From Laribacter hongkongensis DSM 14985 (GTDB lineage: Bacteria; Pseudomonadota; Gammaproteobacteria; Burkholderiales; Aquaspirillaceae), in assembly GCF_000423285.1 (NCBI RefSeq), contig NZ_AUHR01000003.1:62001-126000 (forward strand): a stretch of DNA of 64,000 nucleotides, given 5' to 3'. Below the pieces are notes generated by a model. It saw nothing but the letters and a program-made list of their open reading frames with translations. It did not search any database and was not told the DNA's origin. Shown here in pieces: positions 1 through 10,370 of the stretch; positions within the stretch are counted from its first letter, which is position 1, and every line of letters starts with the position of its first letter. The position numbers and the translations under genes are program-made.

Positions 1-23
1 ACCAGTGATGTGGATTGGTGCAC

Positions 24-356
24 ATGTTCCGAGTGACCTTTGAGTCGTTACATTTGCCGGCCCCGCGCACTTTGTCCGTGCCCGCAGGCACCCTGCTGAT
101 CGATGTCATCAGGAGCGAGGGATTGCCGCTCTGGTGGCGATGCGGTCACGGAACCTGTGGTGCCTGTGCCGTGACGCTTTGCCATGCCGGGCAGCCGGTG
201 CCGGTGCAGCTGACCAAAAAAGAGCGCAATGTCCTGATCCGGCATGGATTCCTGCCGTCCTCTGCAGTGACCGGCTCGCTGTTTGAAGATGACCCGGCAC
301 AAGTCCGGCTCGCGTGCCATGTAGCCGTGATGCAGGATATGACCGTTCGTTTCTGA
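24..356 (+). CDS. 2Fe-2S ferredoxin-like protein
   Basis: A 110-residue protein that is essentially a single plant-type [2Fe-2S] ferredoxin fold. The cluster ligands are visible as C40-x4-C45-x2-C48 (RCGHGTCGAC) and a distal C98 in RLACHV, the normal CX4CX2C...C spacing. It would act as a small soluble electron carrier or as the ferredoxin subunit of an oxygenase or reductase. The ATG at 24 is preferred over the TTG at 15 of the same frame. There is no reductase gene beside it; the downstream neighbours are gnd and zwf, which could supply NADPH but do not show a dedicated partner. The start lies only 24 bases into the window, so upstream operon partners cannot be judged. Confidence 0.8.
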   Translation: MFRVTFESLHLPAPRTLSVPAGTLLIDVIRSEGLPLWWRCGHGTCGACAVTLCHAGQPVPVQLTKKERNVLIRHGFLPSSAVTGSLFEDDPAQVRLACHVAVMQDMTVRF

Positions 357-417
357 ATTCCGTCAGGAAATGACTCGGCTGCTATAACAGGCGAGCAACA
401 TTTGATTGGAGACTGAA

Positions 418-1404
418 ATGGAACTCGGCATGATCGGGCTGGGACGCATGGGCAGCAATATGACGCGCCGTCTGATTCGCGGCGGGCATCATGTGTATGT
501 CAATGATGTGAACCTGGCCGCCAGCGATGCGCTGGCCGAGTGTGGTGCGCATGTCATGATCGATCCGGCCGACATGTGTGCCCGGCTGCCTTCGCCCAGG
601 GTGATCTGGATGATGCTGCCGGTGGGGCGCATTGATCTGGTCCTGAGTGAAATCCTGCCATATCTCGACCCGGGCGACATCATCGTCGATGGCGGCAATG
701 CCTTCTACCAGGACACCCAGGCCCGCGCGCGCCAGTGCGACGTACGGGGCGTGCATTATCTGGATGTCGGCGTATCTGGCGGTATCTGGGGGCTGGAACG
801 TGGCTATTGCCTGATGATCGGTGGCGATCCGGTTGCCGCAAAACGTCTGGAGCCTGTCTTCATGGCGCTGGCACCCAGCACTCCTCCCGAAGCCGCAGGG
901 GCCGAGCGCGGATTCCTGTTCTGCGGACAGTCCGGCTCGGGCCACTTTGTCAAAATGGTTCATAACGGCATCGAATACGGCATGATGGCCGCGCTGGCCG
1001 AAGGCTTCAACCTGCTGGAGCACGCCGACTTTGCCAGTCATTTTCCTCCGCAGCCGGGTGTGGACCCGGATCATTATTCCTACACGCTGCCCTTGGCAGA
1101 CATTGCCGAGCTGTGGCGGCACGGCAGCGTGATTTCCAGCTGGCTGCTGGACCTGGCTTCCATGTCCCTGCTGCTTGACCCGGCGCTGGAGCAGTTTTCT
1201 CCGCAGGTCGCCGACTCGGGTGAAGGGCGCTGGACCGTGCGGGCGGCGGTGGATTCCGGTGTGCCGTGTCCTGTGCTGACAGCTGCCCTGTTCGGGCGTT
1301 ACAGCTCGCGCGGTCAGGATGATTTTGCCAACCGCCTGCTGTCAGCATTGCGCTACCAGTTCGGTGGTCACATGAATCCTGCACCTGCCACATCCAGGGC
1401 ATGA
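418..1404 (+). CDS. gnd: 6-phosphogluconate dehydrogenase, decarboxylating (short form)
   Basis: Converts 6-phosphogluconate to ribulose 5-phosphate and CO2 with reduction of NAD(P)+. The 328-residue length is that of the short GndA/YqeC-type enzymes rather than the ~470-residue dimeric E. coli type. The N-terminal Rossmann motif is GLGRMG (about residues 7-12); VDGGNAF and the catalytic HFVKMVHNGIEY segment (Lys plus Asn-Gly-x-Glu) follow. The start at 418 has a GGAG at 408-411; the longer TTG reading from 406 would run through the ribosome site. Its TGA overlaps the zwf ATG (ATGA, 1401-1404), so the two are translationally coupled steps of the oxidative pentose phosphate branch. The 6-phosphogluconolactonase gene that would lie between them in the pathway is not here. 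Confidence 0.93.
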   Translation: MELGMIGLGRMGSNMTRRLIRGGHHVYVNDVNLAASDALAECGAHVMIDPADMCARLPSPRVIWMMLPVGRIDLVLSEILPYLDPGDIIVDGGNAFYQDTQARARQCDVRGVHYLDVGVSGGIWGLERGYCLMIGGDPVAAKRLEPVFMALAPSTPPEAAGAERGFLFCGQSGSGHFVKMVHNGIEYGMMAALAEGFNLLEHADFASHFPPQPGVDPDHYSYTLPLADIAELWRHGSVISSWLLDLASMSLLLDPALEQFSPQVADSGEGRWTVRAAVDSGVPCPVLTAALFGRYSSRGQDDFANRLLSALRYQFGGHMNPAPATSRA

Positions 1405-2801
1405 CTCCGGTCCGTTGTGATGCGCTGGTGCTGTTCGGCATCAGCGGGGATCTGGCCTTCCGCAAGATCCTGCCAGCGGTCTACAGCCTGTTTGCCCGGC
1501 AGCAGCTTGACCTGCCGGTCATCGGTGTTGCCCGCGGTGAATTTGATCTGCCGCGACTGATCGCCCGGTTGCGCGAATCATTGCAACAGGCGCACCTGAA
1601 GGTTGATCCTGCGGCCTGCGCGCACCTGGAGGCGCGGCTGGCCTTCGTGCAGGGCGATTACCATGACAGTGCTGCTTATGTGCGCCTGCGGGAGACTCTG
1701 GCCGGCTGCCAGCACCCGCTGTACTACCTGGCCATCCCGCCTTCGCTGTTTCCGGTGGTGATTGGCGGACTGGATCATGCCGGGGCTGCGCGCGGGGCGC
1801 GCGTGGTTGTGGAAAAGCCGTTCGGAAGGGATCTGGCCGGCAGCCGGGCGCTCAACCGGGTCTTGCACGGGGTTTTCCGCGAGCGGGACGTGTTCAGGAT
1901 CGATCATTATCTGGGCAAGGAAGCTGTCCAGAACCTGCTGTATTTCCGGTTTGCCAACAGTTTTCTGGAGCCGGTCTGGAACCGTCATTACATCGACAAT
2001 ATCCAGGTCACGCTGGCCGAAAAATCCGGTGTCGGCAGTCGTGGACACTTCTATGAAGAGGCCGGCGCAATACGCGACGTGATCCAGAATCACCTGCTGC
2101 AAGTACTGGCATGCCTGACCATGGAAGCGCCGACAGGCGATGACATCGAGGCCGTGCGGGACGAAAAGGCCAAGCTGTTGCGGGCCGTGCGACCGCTGGA
2201 AGCCAGAAATGTCGTATGCGGACAGTACCGTGGTTACCGGCAGGAGGCCGGGGTGGCACCTGAATCCCGTGTGGAAACCTATGCCGCTGTCCGGCTGGAA
2301 ATCCACAACTGGCGCTGGGCTGGCGTGCCGGTCTACCTGCGATCGGGTAAAAACCTGCCCATGTCGGCTACTGAAGTGATGGTGGAGTTCCGGCGTCCGC
2401 CACAGGCCATGTTTAGCGAGCATCATCTGGGCTACAGCAATTACCTGCGTTTTCGGCTGTCGCCGGATGTTGCCATTGCCATGGGGGCGCGGGTCAAGGC
2501 TCCTGGGGAGGGCATGCGCGGAGAAACCGTCGAGCTGTTTGCCATGCATCAGCATCCGGAGGAAGCTGGGCCGTACGAACGCCTGCTGCTGGATGCGGTG
2601 CACGGTGACCCGGGGCTGTTCGCCCGGGAGGACGAGGTAGATGCGGCCTGGCGCATTGTTGATCCGGTGCTGGCCGAGTCCATGCCGGTATACGACTATG
2701 TCGCTGGCAGCTGGGGTCCGGAGGAGGCGGGCTATTTCGTCAACCGGCCGGGAGGATGGCATCCATTGCGCATGGATAGCGTAAATAGAGCCATTTTTTA
2801 G
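1401..2801 (+). CDS. zwf: glucose-6-phosphate 1-dehydrogenase
   Basis: Oxidises glucose 6-phosphate to 6-phosphogluconolactone, making NADPH. The 466-residue protein has the N-terminal dinucleotide motif FGISGDLAFRK (about residues 12-22), the EKPFGRDL segment and the active-site signature RIDHYLGKE (about residues 166-174) with its substrate-binding Lys. Length is normal for the family. It overlaps gnd by four bases and is followed by about 160 non-coding bases before aruC. No clear terminator with a T-run is seen after the stop, so read-through into aruC cannot be excluded. Confidence 0.96.
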   Translation: MTPVRCDALVLFGISGDLAFRKILPAVYSLFARQQLDLPVIGVARGEFDLPRLIARLRESLQQAHLKVDPAACAHLEARLAFVQGDYHDSAAYVRLRETLAGCQHPLYYLAIPPSLFPVVIGGLDHAGAARGARVVVEKPFGRDLAGSRALNRVLHGVFRERDVFRIDHYLGKEAVQNLLYFRFANSFLEPVWNRHYIDNIQVTLAEKSGVGSRGHFYEEAGAIRDVIQNHLLQVLACLTMEAPTGDDIEAVRDEKAKLLRAVRPLEARNVVCGQYRGYRQEAGVAPESRVETYAAVRLEIHNWRWAGVPVYLRSGKNLPMSATEVMVEFRRPPQAMFSEHHLGYSNYLRFRLSPDVAIAMGARVKAPGEGMRGETVELFAMHQHPEEAGPYERLLLDAVHGDPGLFAREDEVDAAWRIVDPVLAESMPVYDYVAGSWGPEEAGYFVNRPGGWHPLRMDSVNRAIF

Positions 2802-2857
2802 CGGTTTGTGCCATCGGTGTTTTCCTACTGTCGCCGGAAGTGATAAGTTCGGGCTGA

Positions 2858-4171
<1,314 letters not shown>

Positions 4172-4191
4172 TCACGACTCAGGAGAAACGC

Positions 4192-5208
4192 ATGCTACAG
4201 GTTCGTCCTGTCCGGGTGTCCGATTTGCCGGCACTGGAATGTTTTGCCGAGCAGAGCGGGGTCGGGATGACGAGCCTGCCAAGTGACCGGGAGCGGCTGT
4301 TCGGCCGCATCCGGCGCTCGATGGCTTCGTTTGCCAGTGATGCTGGCCGGCAGGGAGACGAAATTTATGTCTTCATGCTGGAGGATGAAGGTGAGGCCCT
4401 GGGGACTGCTGCCATTGTGGCAAGTGCCGGCCTGAACGAGCCGTTTTACAACTACCGCAACGAAACCCTGGTCCACGCAAGCCCGAGCCTGCAGGTCAAT
4501 AACCGCATTCACGCACTCAACATGTGCCATGACCTGACCGGAGCGACCCAGCTGGATGGCTGCTTCGTGCCGTTTCCGGTTGCGGCCACGGTGAATTTCC
4601 TGTCCCGGGCCCGTCTTTTGTTCATTGCCTGCCAGCCCGAGCGGTTTGCGCCGCAAATGGTGGCTGAATTTCCCGGCTGGTGTGACGAGCAGGACCAGTC
4701 GCCGTTCTGGGAGGCGATCGGTCGCCGCTTCTTCAAGATGAGTTATGTGGAAGCCGAACACCTGATTTCCACCAAGAGCAAGACTTTCGTCGCCGAACTG
4801 ATGCCGACGTATCCGGTTTACGTTCCGCTGCTGCCGGGGGCGGCCCAGCAGGTCATGGGACAGATCCACCCCCAGAGCGAGCTGCCGTTTGCAGCCCTGC
4901 TGCACGAGGGGTTTGAAGCCGAACGCTATATCGACATCTTTGATGGCGGTGCCGTGCTGACCGCTGATGCCCGCAATGTGGCCACGATTGCCGGCAGCCG
5001 GCGCTGGCCGGTGGTGATCTCTGCCAGCATGCCGACCAATCCGCATGTCTGGCTGGTCGCCAATGGCAAATCAGTGGATTTCCGGGTCGTGCAGACTCCG
5101 GCCTGCCTGTGGCATGGCCAGTTGTGGATTACGCCTGAGGTGGCAGAAACCTTGCTGGTCAGTACGTCTGACCTGGTATGTGCCATCCGTGAGGAGGTTG
5201 CAGCATGA
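4192..5208 (+). CDS. aruF: arginine/ornithine N-succinyltransferase, alpha subunit
   Basis: 338 residues, one of a paralogous pair with the next gene. Transfers succinyl from succinyl-CoA to the alpha-amino group of arginine (or ornithine), the first AST-pathway step. Both proteins open with the same pattern (VRPVRVSDLPALECFAEQSG here), share a FYNYR/WYNYR segment, an FLSRARLLFIA core, and FWEAIGRRFF...KTFVAELMPTYPVY, all typical of the AstA family. In pseudomonads the enzyme is a heteromer of AruF and AruG; E. coli has only one AstA. The ATG follows GGAG at a good spacing, 20 bases after aruC. Which of the pair is alpha is assigned by gene order only. Confidence 0.88.
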   Translation: MLQVRPVRVSDLPALECFAEQSGVGMTSLPSDRERLFGRIRRSMASFASDAGRQGDEIYVFMLEDEGEALGTAAIVASAGLNEPFYNYRNETLVHASPSLQVNNRIHALNMCHDLTGATQLDGCFVPFPVAATVNFLSRARLLFIACQPERFAPQMVAEFPGWCDEQDQSPFWEAIGRRFFKMSYVEAEHLISTKSKTFVAELMPTYPVYVPLLPGAAQQVMGQIHPQSELPFAALLHEGFEAERYIDIFDGGAVLTADARNVATIAGSRRWPVVISASMPTNPHVWLVANGKSVDFRVVQTPACLWHGQLWITPEVAETLLVSTSDLVCAIREEVAA

Positions 5209-6242
5209 TGCTGATTCGTCCGGTCGAGCCTGGCGATCTTGATGCGCTGGTCGAGCTGTCCCGGGTCGCTGATGCCGGGCGCAGCATGTTGCAATCCAAC
5301 ATTGAACAGCTGTTTGTCCTGATCCAGCGTTCATGCCAGTCATTCGCCGGTGAGCTGGAGCTGGCTGACCGCCGCTATGTCTTTGCGCTTGAAGATGGCC
5401 AGACCGGCAAGCTGGCCGGTATTTCCGGGATCGAGGCTGCCCTGGGTCTGCGCGAACCTTGGTACAACTACCGGGTCGGTACCATCGTGCATGCTTCGAA
5501 GGAACTGGGAATCTATTCCCGACACGCCACGCTGTTTCTGTCCAACGATCACACCGGCTACAGCGAGCTGACGTCCCTGTTCCTGCATCCGGATTATCTG
5601 TCGGCGGACAGTAACAACCTGCTGTCAAAAGCCCGCTTTTTGTTCATTGCCCAATATCCGGAGCTGTTTGGCCCGGTGGTAACCGCTGAAATGCGGGGGT
5701 ATCTGGACGCTGATGGGCGCTCCCCTTTCTGGGAGGCGCTGGGCCGGCATTTCTTCGGGCTGGATTTTGCGTACGCAGATTCTCTGACCAATGCCGGAGA
5801 AAAGGCTTTCGTGGCGGAACTGATGCCCAAGTATCCGGTGTATACCGATTTCCTGCCGCCCGAAGCCCAGTCCGTGATTGCCCGTACGCACGAAAACAGC
5901 CGGGCGGCCCGGGCCCAGTTTGAAAGTGAAGGGCTGCGGTTTGAAGGATATGTCGACATTTTTGATGCCGGCCCGACGGTACAGGCTCATGTCCAGGAGA
6001 TTCGCGCAGTGCGTGAAAGCCGGGAGGTAAAAGTTAAATTTGTTGACTCTTTACCGGCCGGTGCCGTGTGCGACAAATGGCTGGTTGCCAATCATTTGCG
6101 GGAACAGTTCCGGGCAATCCTGATTGAAGCGCCGTTACCGGACTTCGGAGAGCTTCTGCTGTTGCCGGAGCAGGCTGCCCGCTTGCAGGTCAATGAAGGA
6201 AATCCGGTACGGATCGTGGCCTGCCAGCCTCGCTGGCCCTGA
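5205..6242 (+). CDS. aruG: arginine N-succinyltransferase, beta subunit
   Basis: 345 residues, homologous along its length to the preceding AruF-like protein (shared WYNYRVGTIVHASKELG, FLSKARFLFIAQYPELFGP-type core and FVAELMPKYPVYTDFLPPEA). Acts as the second subunit of arginine succinyltransferase in the cytoplasm. The start overlaps the aruF stop (ATGA, 5205-5208), indicating coupled translation and fixed stoichiometry. The usual next genes (astD, astB, astE) are absent; a 510-base non-coding stretch and the liv operon follow, so the rest of the pathway must be encoded elsewhere. Confidence 0.9.
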   Translation: MMLIRPVEPGDLDALVELSRVADAGRSMLQSNIEQLFVLIQRSCQSFAGELELADRRYVFALEDGQTGKLAGISGIEAALGLREPWYNYRVGTIVHASKELGIYSRHATLFLSNDHTGYSELTSLFLHPDYLSADSNNLLSKARFLFIAQYPELFGPVVTAEMRGYLDADGRSPFWEALGRHFFGLDFAYADSLTNAGEKAFVAELMPKYPVYTDFLPPEAQSVIARTHENSRAARAQFESEGLRFEGYVDIFDAGPTVQAHVQEIRAVRESREVKVKFVDSLPAGAVCDKWLVANHLREQFRAILIEAPLPDFGELLLLPEQAARLQVNEGNPVRIVACQPRWP

Positions 6243-6630
6243 TTTTTCGTCATTCCGGATTTTCGGTTTGCCGGCTGTTTGCATGTTCATGCCCTTTACG
6301 GGCATGTCTGTAAATACGCCGGCATTTTCATGTCCGCCACCCCTGTCTTTATTGCGGTGAAAATGCTTTTTTAGGTAAATATACTCATTGGTGGCAACCG
6401 TCCTTTGGGCAATATAATTGTCGGTCAATTTGTGGACATGCAGAATATCCACCTGACTCATCAGGTAAGTAGATATTTCATGCGCTAAATTGGTGCGTTT
6501 ACGGCATGTCTATGCACGAAAACAGTTCATGTATTGGATTAAAGCACTTTAAAAGCGTTGTTATTTGGTAAATAGTGCTGTGAATAGTGTCATAATCCAC
6601 AAAAATGCGCATAAAATCATCTTTGTTTCG
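6243..6630. other. non-coding interval between aruG and the liv promoter
   Basis: No credible gene. It contains a short hairpin at 6288-6306 (CATGCCC / GGGCATG, five-base loop) that could end the aru transcript but has no T-run, so it is only a weak terminator candidate. The remainder becomes AT-rich toward the liv promoter. Confidence 0.5.
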
Positions 6631-6659
6631 TTGACAGTCAAGTATGGCCTCGGGATAAT
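6631..6659 (+). promoter_or_regulatory. sigma70 promoter of livHMGF
   Basis: TTGACA (6631-6636), 17 bases, then GATAAT (6654-6659): a perfect -35 and a 5/6 -10 at optimal spacing. It lies about 95 bases before the livH GTG and is the only strong promoter-like match in the 510-base interval. Confidence 0.75.
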
Positions 6660-6753
6660 TCGCGGCGTTTCTGTCTGCAATAGACAGTAATCGCATATAA
6701 CAAACGGTAGCGTTAATGGTTACGGCATCGCTATCGCGTCAGAGGAGAATCCT

Positions 6754-7683
6754 GTGGACATTCTGCTGCAACAAATACTGAACGGCCTCGTGCTGGGCAG
6801 TATCTATGCACTGATCGCCCTGGGCTACACGATGGTTTACGGCATCATGGGCCTGATTAACTTCGCCCACGGTGAAGTGACCATGATCGGAGCCATGGTC
6901 ACCATCAGTGTGCTGGGTGTTTTTTCAAGCATGGGGCTGGCCTTGCCTGGTCCGGTGCTGGTGCTGATGGCATTGATGGTGGCGGTGCCCACCTGCATGC
7001 TGGTCGGTTTCCTGATCGAACGGGTTGCTTACCGGCCCTTGCGCAATGCGCCGCGTCTGGCACCGCTGATCACGGCCATCGGCCTGTCGATCGTGCTGCA
7101 AAACGTGGCCATCCTGATCTGGGGCCGGAACTACATCCCGTTCCCGTCGCTGCTGCCGCACAACCCGATTGATGTATTCGGTGCCAGCATCACCGACCTC
7201 CAGGTCGTCATCATCGTGCTGGCCATTGCCATCATGGCCGGCTTGCTGCTCATGACCGAAAAAACCAAGCTTGGCCGCGCCATGCGTGCGACCAGCCAGA
7301 ATCCGGCCGTGGCCGGACTGATGGGTGTCAACGTCAACTCGGTCATTTCCGCCACCTTCGTGATCGGTGCCGGGCTGGGCGCGATTGCCGGCGTGATGGT
7401 GGCTGCCAACTATGACCAGGCGCACTCGCACATGGGCTTCATCATCGGCCTCAAAGCCTTTACCGCTGCCGTACTCGGCGGTATCGGCAACCTCGGTGGT
7501 GCAGTGGTCGGCGGCATCCTGCTCGGCGTGATCGAATCACTGGGTGCGGGCTATATCGGCAGCCTGACCGGTGGCTTCCTCGGATCGCACTATCAGGACA
7601 TCTTTGCCTTTGCCGTGCTCATCCTGGTTCTGGTGTTCCGCCCGTCCGGCCTGATGGGCGAGCGTGTCGCCGAGCGCGCCTGA
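6754..7683 (+). CDS. livH: branched-chain amino acid ABC transporter permease LivH
   Basis: 309-residue inner-membrane permease, one of the two channel subunits of the Leu/Ile/Val (HAAT) uptake ABC transporter. It is almost wholly hydrophobic with about eight helices and opens with the family pattern LLQQILNGLVLGSIYALIAL...GYTMVYGIMGLINFAHGE (in two pieces here). The GTG start at 6754 has AGAGGAG upstream (about 6741-6747). It is the first gene of livHMGF; the cognate binding protein is not in this operon but a likely one is encoded at 62224-63411. Confidence 0.93.
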   Translation: MDILLQQILNGLVLGSIYALIALGYTMVYGIMGLINFAHGEVTMIGAMVTISVLGVFSSMGLALPGPVLVLMALMVAVPTCMLVGFLIERVAYRPLRNAPRLAPLITAIGLSIVLQNVAILIWGRNYIPFPSLLPHNPIDVFGASITDLQVVIIVLAIAIMAGLLLMTEKTKLGRAMRATSQNPAVAGLMGVNVNSVISATFVIGAGLGAIAGVMVAANYDQAHSHMGFIIGLKAFTAAVLGGIGNLGGAVVGGILLGVIESLGAGYIGSLTGGFLGSHYQDIFAFAVLILVLVFRPSGLMGERVAERA

Positions 7684-7699
7684 TTCCGGAGACCCTTTC

Positions 7700-8812
7700 A
7701 TGATGACTCTTTCCCGCAAGGCGCAGATCGCGCTGTTCATCCTCTGCGGCATCCTGCTGGCGGTCCTGCCGTTCCTGGTCGGCAAGACGCTGGGCAACTC
7801 TTGGGTGCGCACGCTCGATTTCGCGCTGCTCTACATCATGCTGGCGCTGGGCCTCAACATCGTGGTGGGCTTTGCCGGCCTGCTTGACCTGGGCTACATC
7901 GCTTTTTATGCCGTGGGTGCCTACACCTATGCGCTGCTCAACTCCCCGCACTTCGACATTTTCTGGGCGTGGTGGATGATCCTGCCGGTCGGCGCATTCC
8001 TGGCTGCCGTTTTCGGCATCATGCTGGGGACACCGGTGCTCAAGCTGCGGGGCGACTATCTCGCCATCGTGACGCTGGGCTTTGGTGAAATCATCCGGAT
8101 CTTCCTCAACAACCTGAACGCTCCGGTCAACATCACCAACGGGCCTCAGGGGATCAACATGATCCGCCCGGTCGAAGTGGCTGGCGTGTCGTTGGGCAAG
8201 TCGCTCACTGTCATGGGCGTGACAGTCAATAGCGTTTACCTCTATTACTACCTGTTCCTGATCCTGACCATCCTGACTGTCGTGGTGTGCTCGCGCCTGC
8301 AGCATTCCCGTATTGGTCGTGCCTGGGTGGCCCTGCGTGAAGACGACATCGCAGCCAGCGCCATGGGGCTCAACATCCGCAACATCAAGCTGCTGGCGTT
8401 TGCCCTCGGGGCCACGTTCGGCGGTGTGGCCGGCGGACTGTTCTCGAGCTTCCAGGGTTTCGTGTCGCCCGAATCGTTCGGCCTGCTCGAGTCGATCATG
8501 GTGCTGTCCATGGTAGTGCTGGGCGGGATGGGGCATATCCCGGGGGTGATCCTTGGGGCCGTGTTGCTGACCGTGACGCCGGAAATCCTGCGTGACGTCA
8601 TCGGCCCGGTGCAGATGATGGCGTTCGGCAAGATGCTGATCGACCCTGAAAACGCCCGCATGCTGCTGTTCGGTCTTGCCCTGATCCTCGTCATGCTGTT
8701 GCGTCCGGAAGGCCTGTGGCCGAACAAGCGGCGCAAGGCAGAATTCCACGACGCGATCGATGATGAAGTGCCTGCGGTGGATTCGCAGGCCGCTGATGGA
8801 CTCAAGGGGTAA
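7700..8812 (+). CDS. livM: branched-chain amino acid ABC transporter permease LivM
   Basis: Second permease subunit, 370 residues from ATG 7700 (GGAGA upstream at 7688-7692; an in-frame upstream start at 7664 would overlap livH). The LivM signature GLNIVVGFAGLLDLGYIAFY and the cytoplasmic coupling segment GRAWVALREDDIAASAMG are clear, followed by further helices. It pairs with LivH to form the transmembrane pathway. Downstream livG begins four bases after its stop. Confidence 0.93.
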   Translation: MMTLSRKAQIALFILCGILLAVLPFLVGKTLGNSWVRTLDFALLYIMLALGLNIVVGFAGLLDLGYIAFYAVGAYTYALLNSPHFDIFWAWWMILPVGAFLAAVFGIMLGTPVLKLRGDYLAIVTLGFGEIIRIFLNNLNAPVNITNGPQGINMIRPVEVAGVSLGKSLTVMGVTVNSVYLYYYLFLILTILTVVVCSRLQHSRIGRAWVALREDDIAASAMGLNIRNIKLLAFALGATFGGVAGGLFSSFQGFVSPESFGLLESIMVLSMVVLGGMGHIPGVILGAVLLTVTPEILRDVIGPVQMMAFGKMLIDPENARMLLFGLALILVMLLRPEGLWPNKRRKAEFHDAIDDEVPAVDSQAADGLKG

Positions 8813-8815
8813 GCC

Positions 8816-9586
8816 ATGGCGGAAACGCTGCTCAAAATCGAAGGCATCACCAAACGCTTTGGCGGCCTCGTGGCCCTGAATGAAGTGGGCCTCACGATCA
8901 ACAAAGGCGAGATTTACGGTCTGATCGGCCCGAACGGTGCCGGCAAGACCACGCTGTTCAACGTACTGACCGGCCTGTACCAGCCGGACGAGGGCTCATT
9001 CACCTTCAACGGCCGGGATCTCTTTCGCAAGAAACCGCACGTGGTGGTGGAGGCCGGTATTGCCCGTACGTTCCAGAACATCCGTCTGTTTGGCGAGATG
9101 ACGGCACTGGAAAACGTCATGGTCGGCCGGCATGTCCGGACGAAGGCCGGTGCCTTGGGCGCCATCCTGCGCGACCGTCGGACCATGGCCGAAGAAAAGG
9201 CCATTCGCCAGCGCTCGATCGAGCTTCTGGACTTCGTCGGCATCCGCAATGTCGCCAGCGAGCGGGCCAAGAACCTCAGTTACGGTCACCAGCGCCGGCT
9301 GGAAATTGCCCGGGCGCTGGCCACTGATCCGACGCTCCTGGCGCTGGACGAGCCGGCAGCAGGGATGAACCCGAAAGAGACCGAGGCGTTGCAGTTCCTG
9401 ATGGAAAAAATCCGTAATCAGGGTGTGACACTGTTGTTGATCGAGCATGACGTCAAATTGATGATGACGCTCTGTGACCGCATTGCGGTGCTGGATTATG
9501 GCAAGAAAATTGCCGAAGGCCTGCCGGCCGAGGTGAAGAGCAACCCGCGCGTTATCGAAGCGTATCTGGGAGCGGCCCACGCATGA
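8816..9586 (+). CDS. livG: branched-chain amino acid ABC transporter ATPase LivG
   Basis: 256-residue nucleotide-binding subunit. Walker A GPNGAGKTT (about residues 40-48), ABC signature LSYGHQRRLEIARAL, Walker B LLALDEPAAGMNP and the switch His in LLIEHDVKLM are all present. The signature with YGHQRR and the long insert between Walker A and signature are typical of LivG. Its stop overlaps the livF start (ATGA, 9583-9586). Confidence 0.95.
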   Translation: MAETLLKIEGITKRFGGLVALNEVGLTINKGEIYGLIGPNGAGKTTLFNVLTGLYQPDEGSFTFNGRDLFRKKPHVVVEAGIARTFQNIRLFGEMTALENVMVGRHVRTKAGALGAILRDRRTMAEEKAIRQRSIELLDFVGIRNVASERAKNLSYGHQRRLEIARALATDPTLLALDEPAAGMNPKETEALQFLMEKIRNQGVTLLLIEHDVKLMMTLCDRIAVLDYGKKIAEGLPAEVKSNPRVIEAYLGAAHA

Positions 9587-10293
9587 GTCTCTTGGAAGTC
9601 AAGAATCTGGAAGTGGCCTACGGCGGCATTCAGGCAGTCAAGGGCATCGATTTTCACATCGACCGGGGCGAACTGGTGACGCTGATCGGCGCCAACGGCG
9701 CCGGCAAGACCACGACGCTGAAAACGCTGGTCGGCATGGTCAAGCCGCGCAGCGGATCGATCCATTACGATGGTCACGACATCGCCAAAGTGCCGGTGTA
9801 CGAATTCGTCAAACGGGGCCTGTCGCTGGTGCCGGAAGGGCGCGGCGTGTTTTCCCGGCTGACGGTCGAGGAAAACCTGCTGATGGGGGCGTATTACCGC
9901 TCCAAGGAGCCGACCCTGCAAGCGGAAATGGATAACGTCTACCAGTTGTTCCCGCGGCTGAAAGAACGCTACAAGCAACTGGCCGGCACCTTGTCCGGTG
10001 GCGAGCAGCAGATGCTGGCCATCGGCCGCGCCATGCTGGCCAAGCCCAAACTGCTGTTGCTGGACGAACCCTCGATGGGTCTGGCGCCGATCGTGGTGCA
10101 GAAAATCTTTGAAATCATCCGCATGATTTCCGAGCAGGGAGTCACCATCCTGCTGGTCGAGCAAAACGCCAAACTGGCGCTGGAGCATTCCGACCGGGGC
10201 TATGTGATGGAGTCGGGCCGCATCACCATGTCCGGTCCGGCAGACGAGCTGCTGGCCAGTGACGCCGTACGGGCTGCCTATCTGGGCGAATAA
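9583..10293 (+). CDS. livF: branched-chain amino acid ABC transporter ATPase LivF
   Basis: 236-residue second ATPase of the transporter. Walker A GANGAGKTT, signature LSGGEQQMLAIGRAM, Walker B LLLLDEPSMGLAP and the PEGRGVFSRLTVEENLLMGA segment identify LivF. It forms a heterodimer with LivG on the cytoplasmic side. Last gene of the operon, followed by a strong bidirectional terminator. Confidence 0.95.
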   Translation: MSLLEVKNLEVAYGGIQAVKGIDFHIDRGELVTLIGANGAGKTTTLKTLVGMVKPRSGSIHYDGHDIAKVPVYEFVKRGLSLVPEGRGVFSRLTVEENLLMGAYYRSKEPTLQAEMDNVYQLFPRLKERYKQLAGTLSGGEQQMLAIGRAMLAKPKLLLLDEPSMGLAPIVVQKIFEIIRMISEQGVTILLVEQNAKLALEHSDRGYVMESGRITMSGPADELLASDAVRAAYLGE

Positions 10294-10306
10294 CTGCCAG
10301 AAAGCA

Positions 10307-10348
10307 CCAAAGCCGACGCCGCCAGTCAAATGGCGGCGTCGGCTTTGG
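10307..10348. terminator. bidirectional terminator between livF and dut
   Basis: A perfect 18-bp stem (10307-10324 with 10331-10348; arms begin CCAAAGCCGACG) and a six-base loop GTCAAA. It lies between the convergent livF and dut genes and can serve both. It is GC-rich and lacks a long T-run. Confidence 0.7.
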
Positions 10349-10370
10349 CATGTGGGTAAAGCCGGGTGGC

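Noticed and set aside
10307-10348. Long inverted repeat as a neisserial DNA-uptake-sequence terminator
   Set aside because: The stem does not contain GCCGTCTGAA or a close variant; it is treated as an ordinary terminator.
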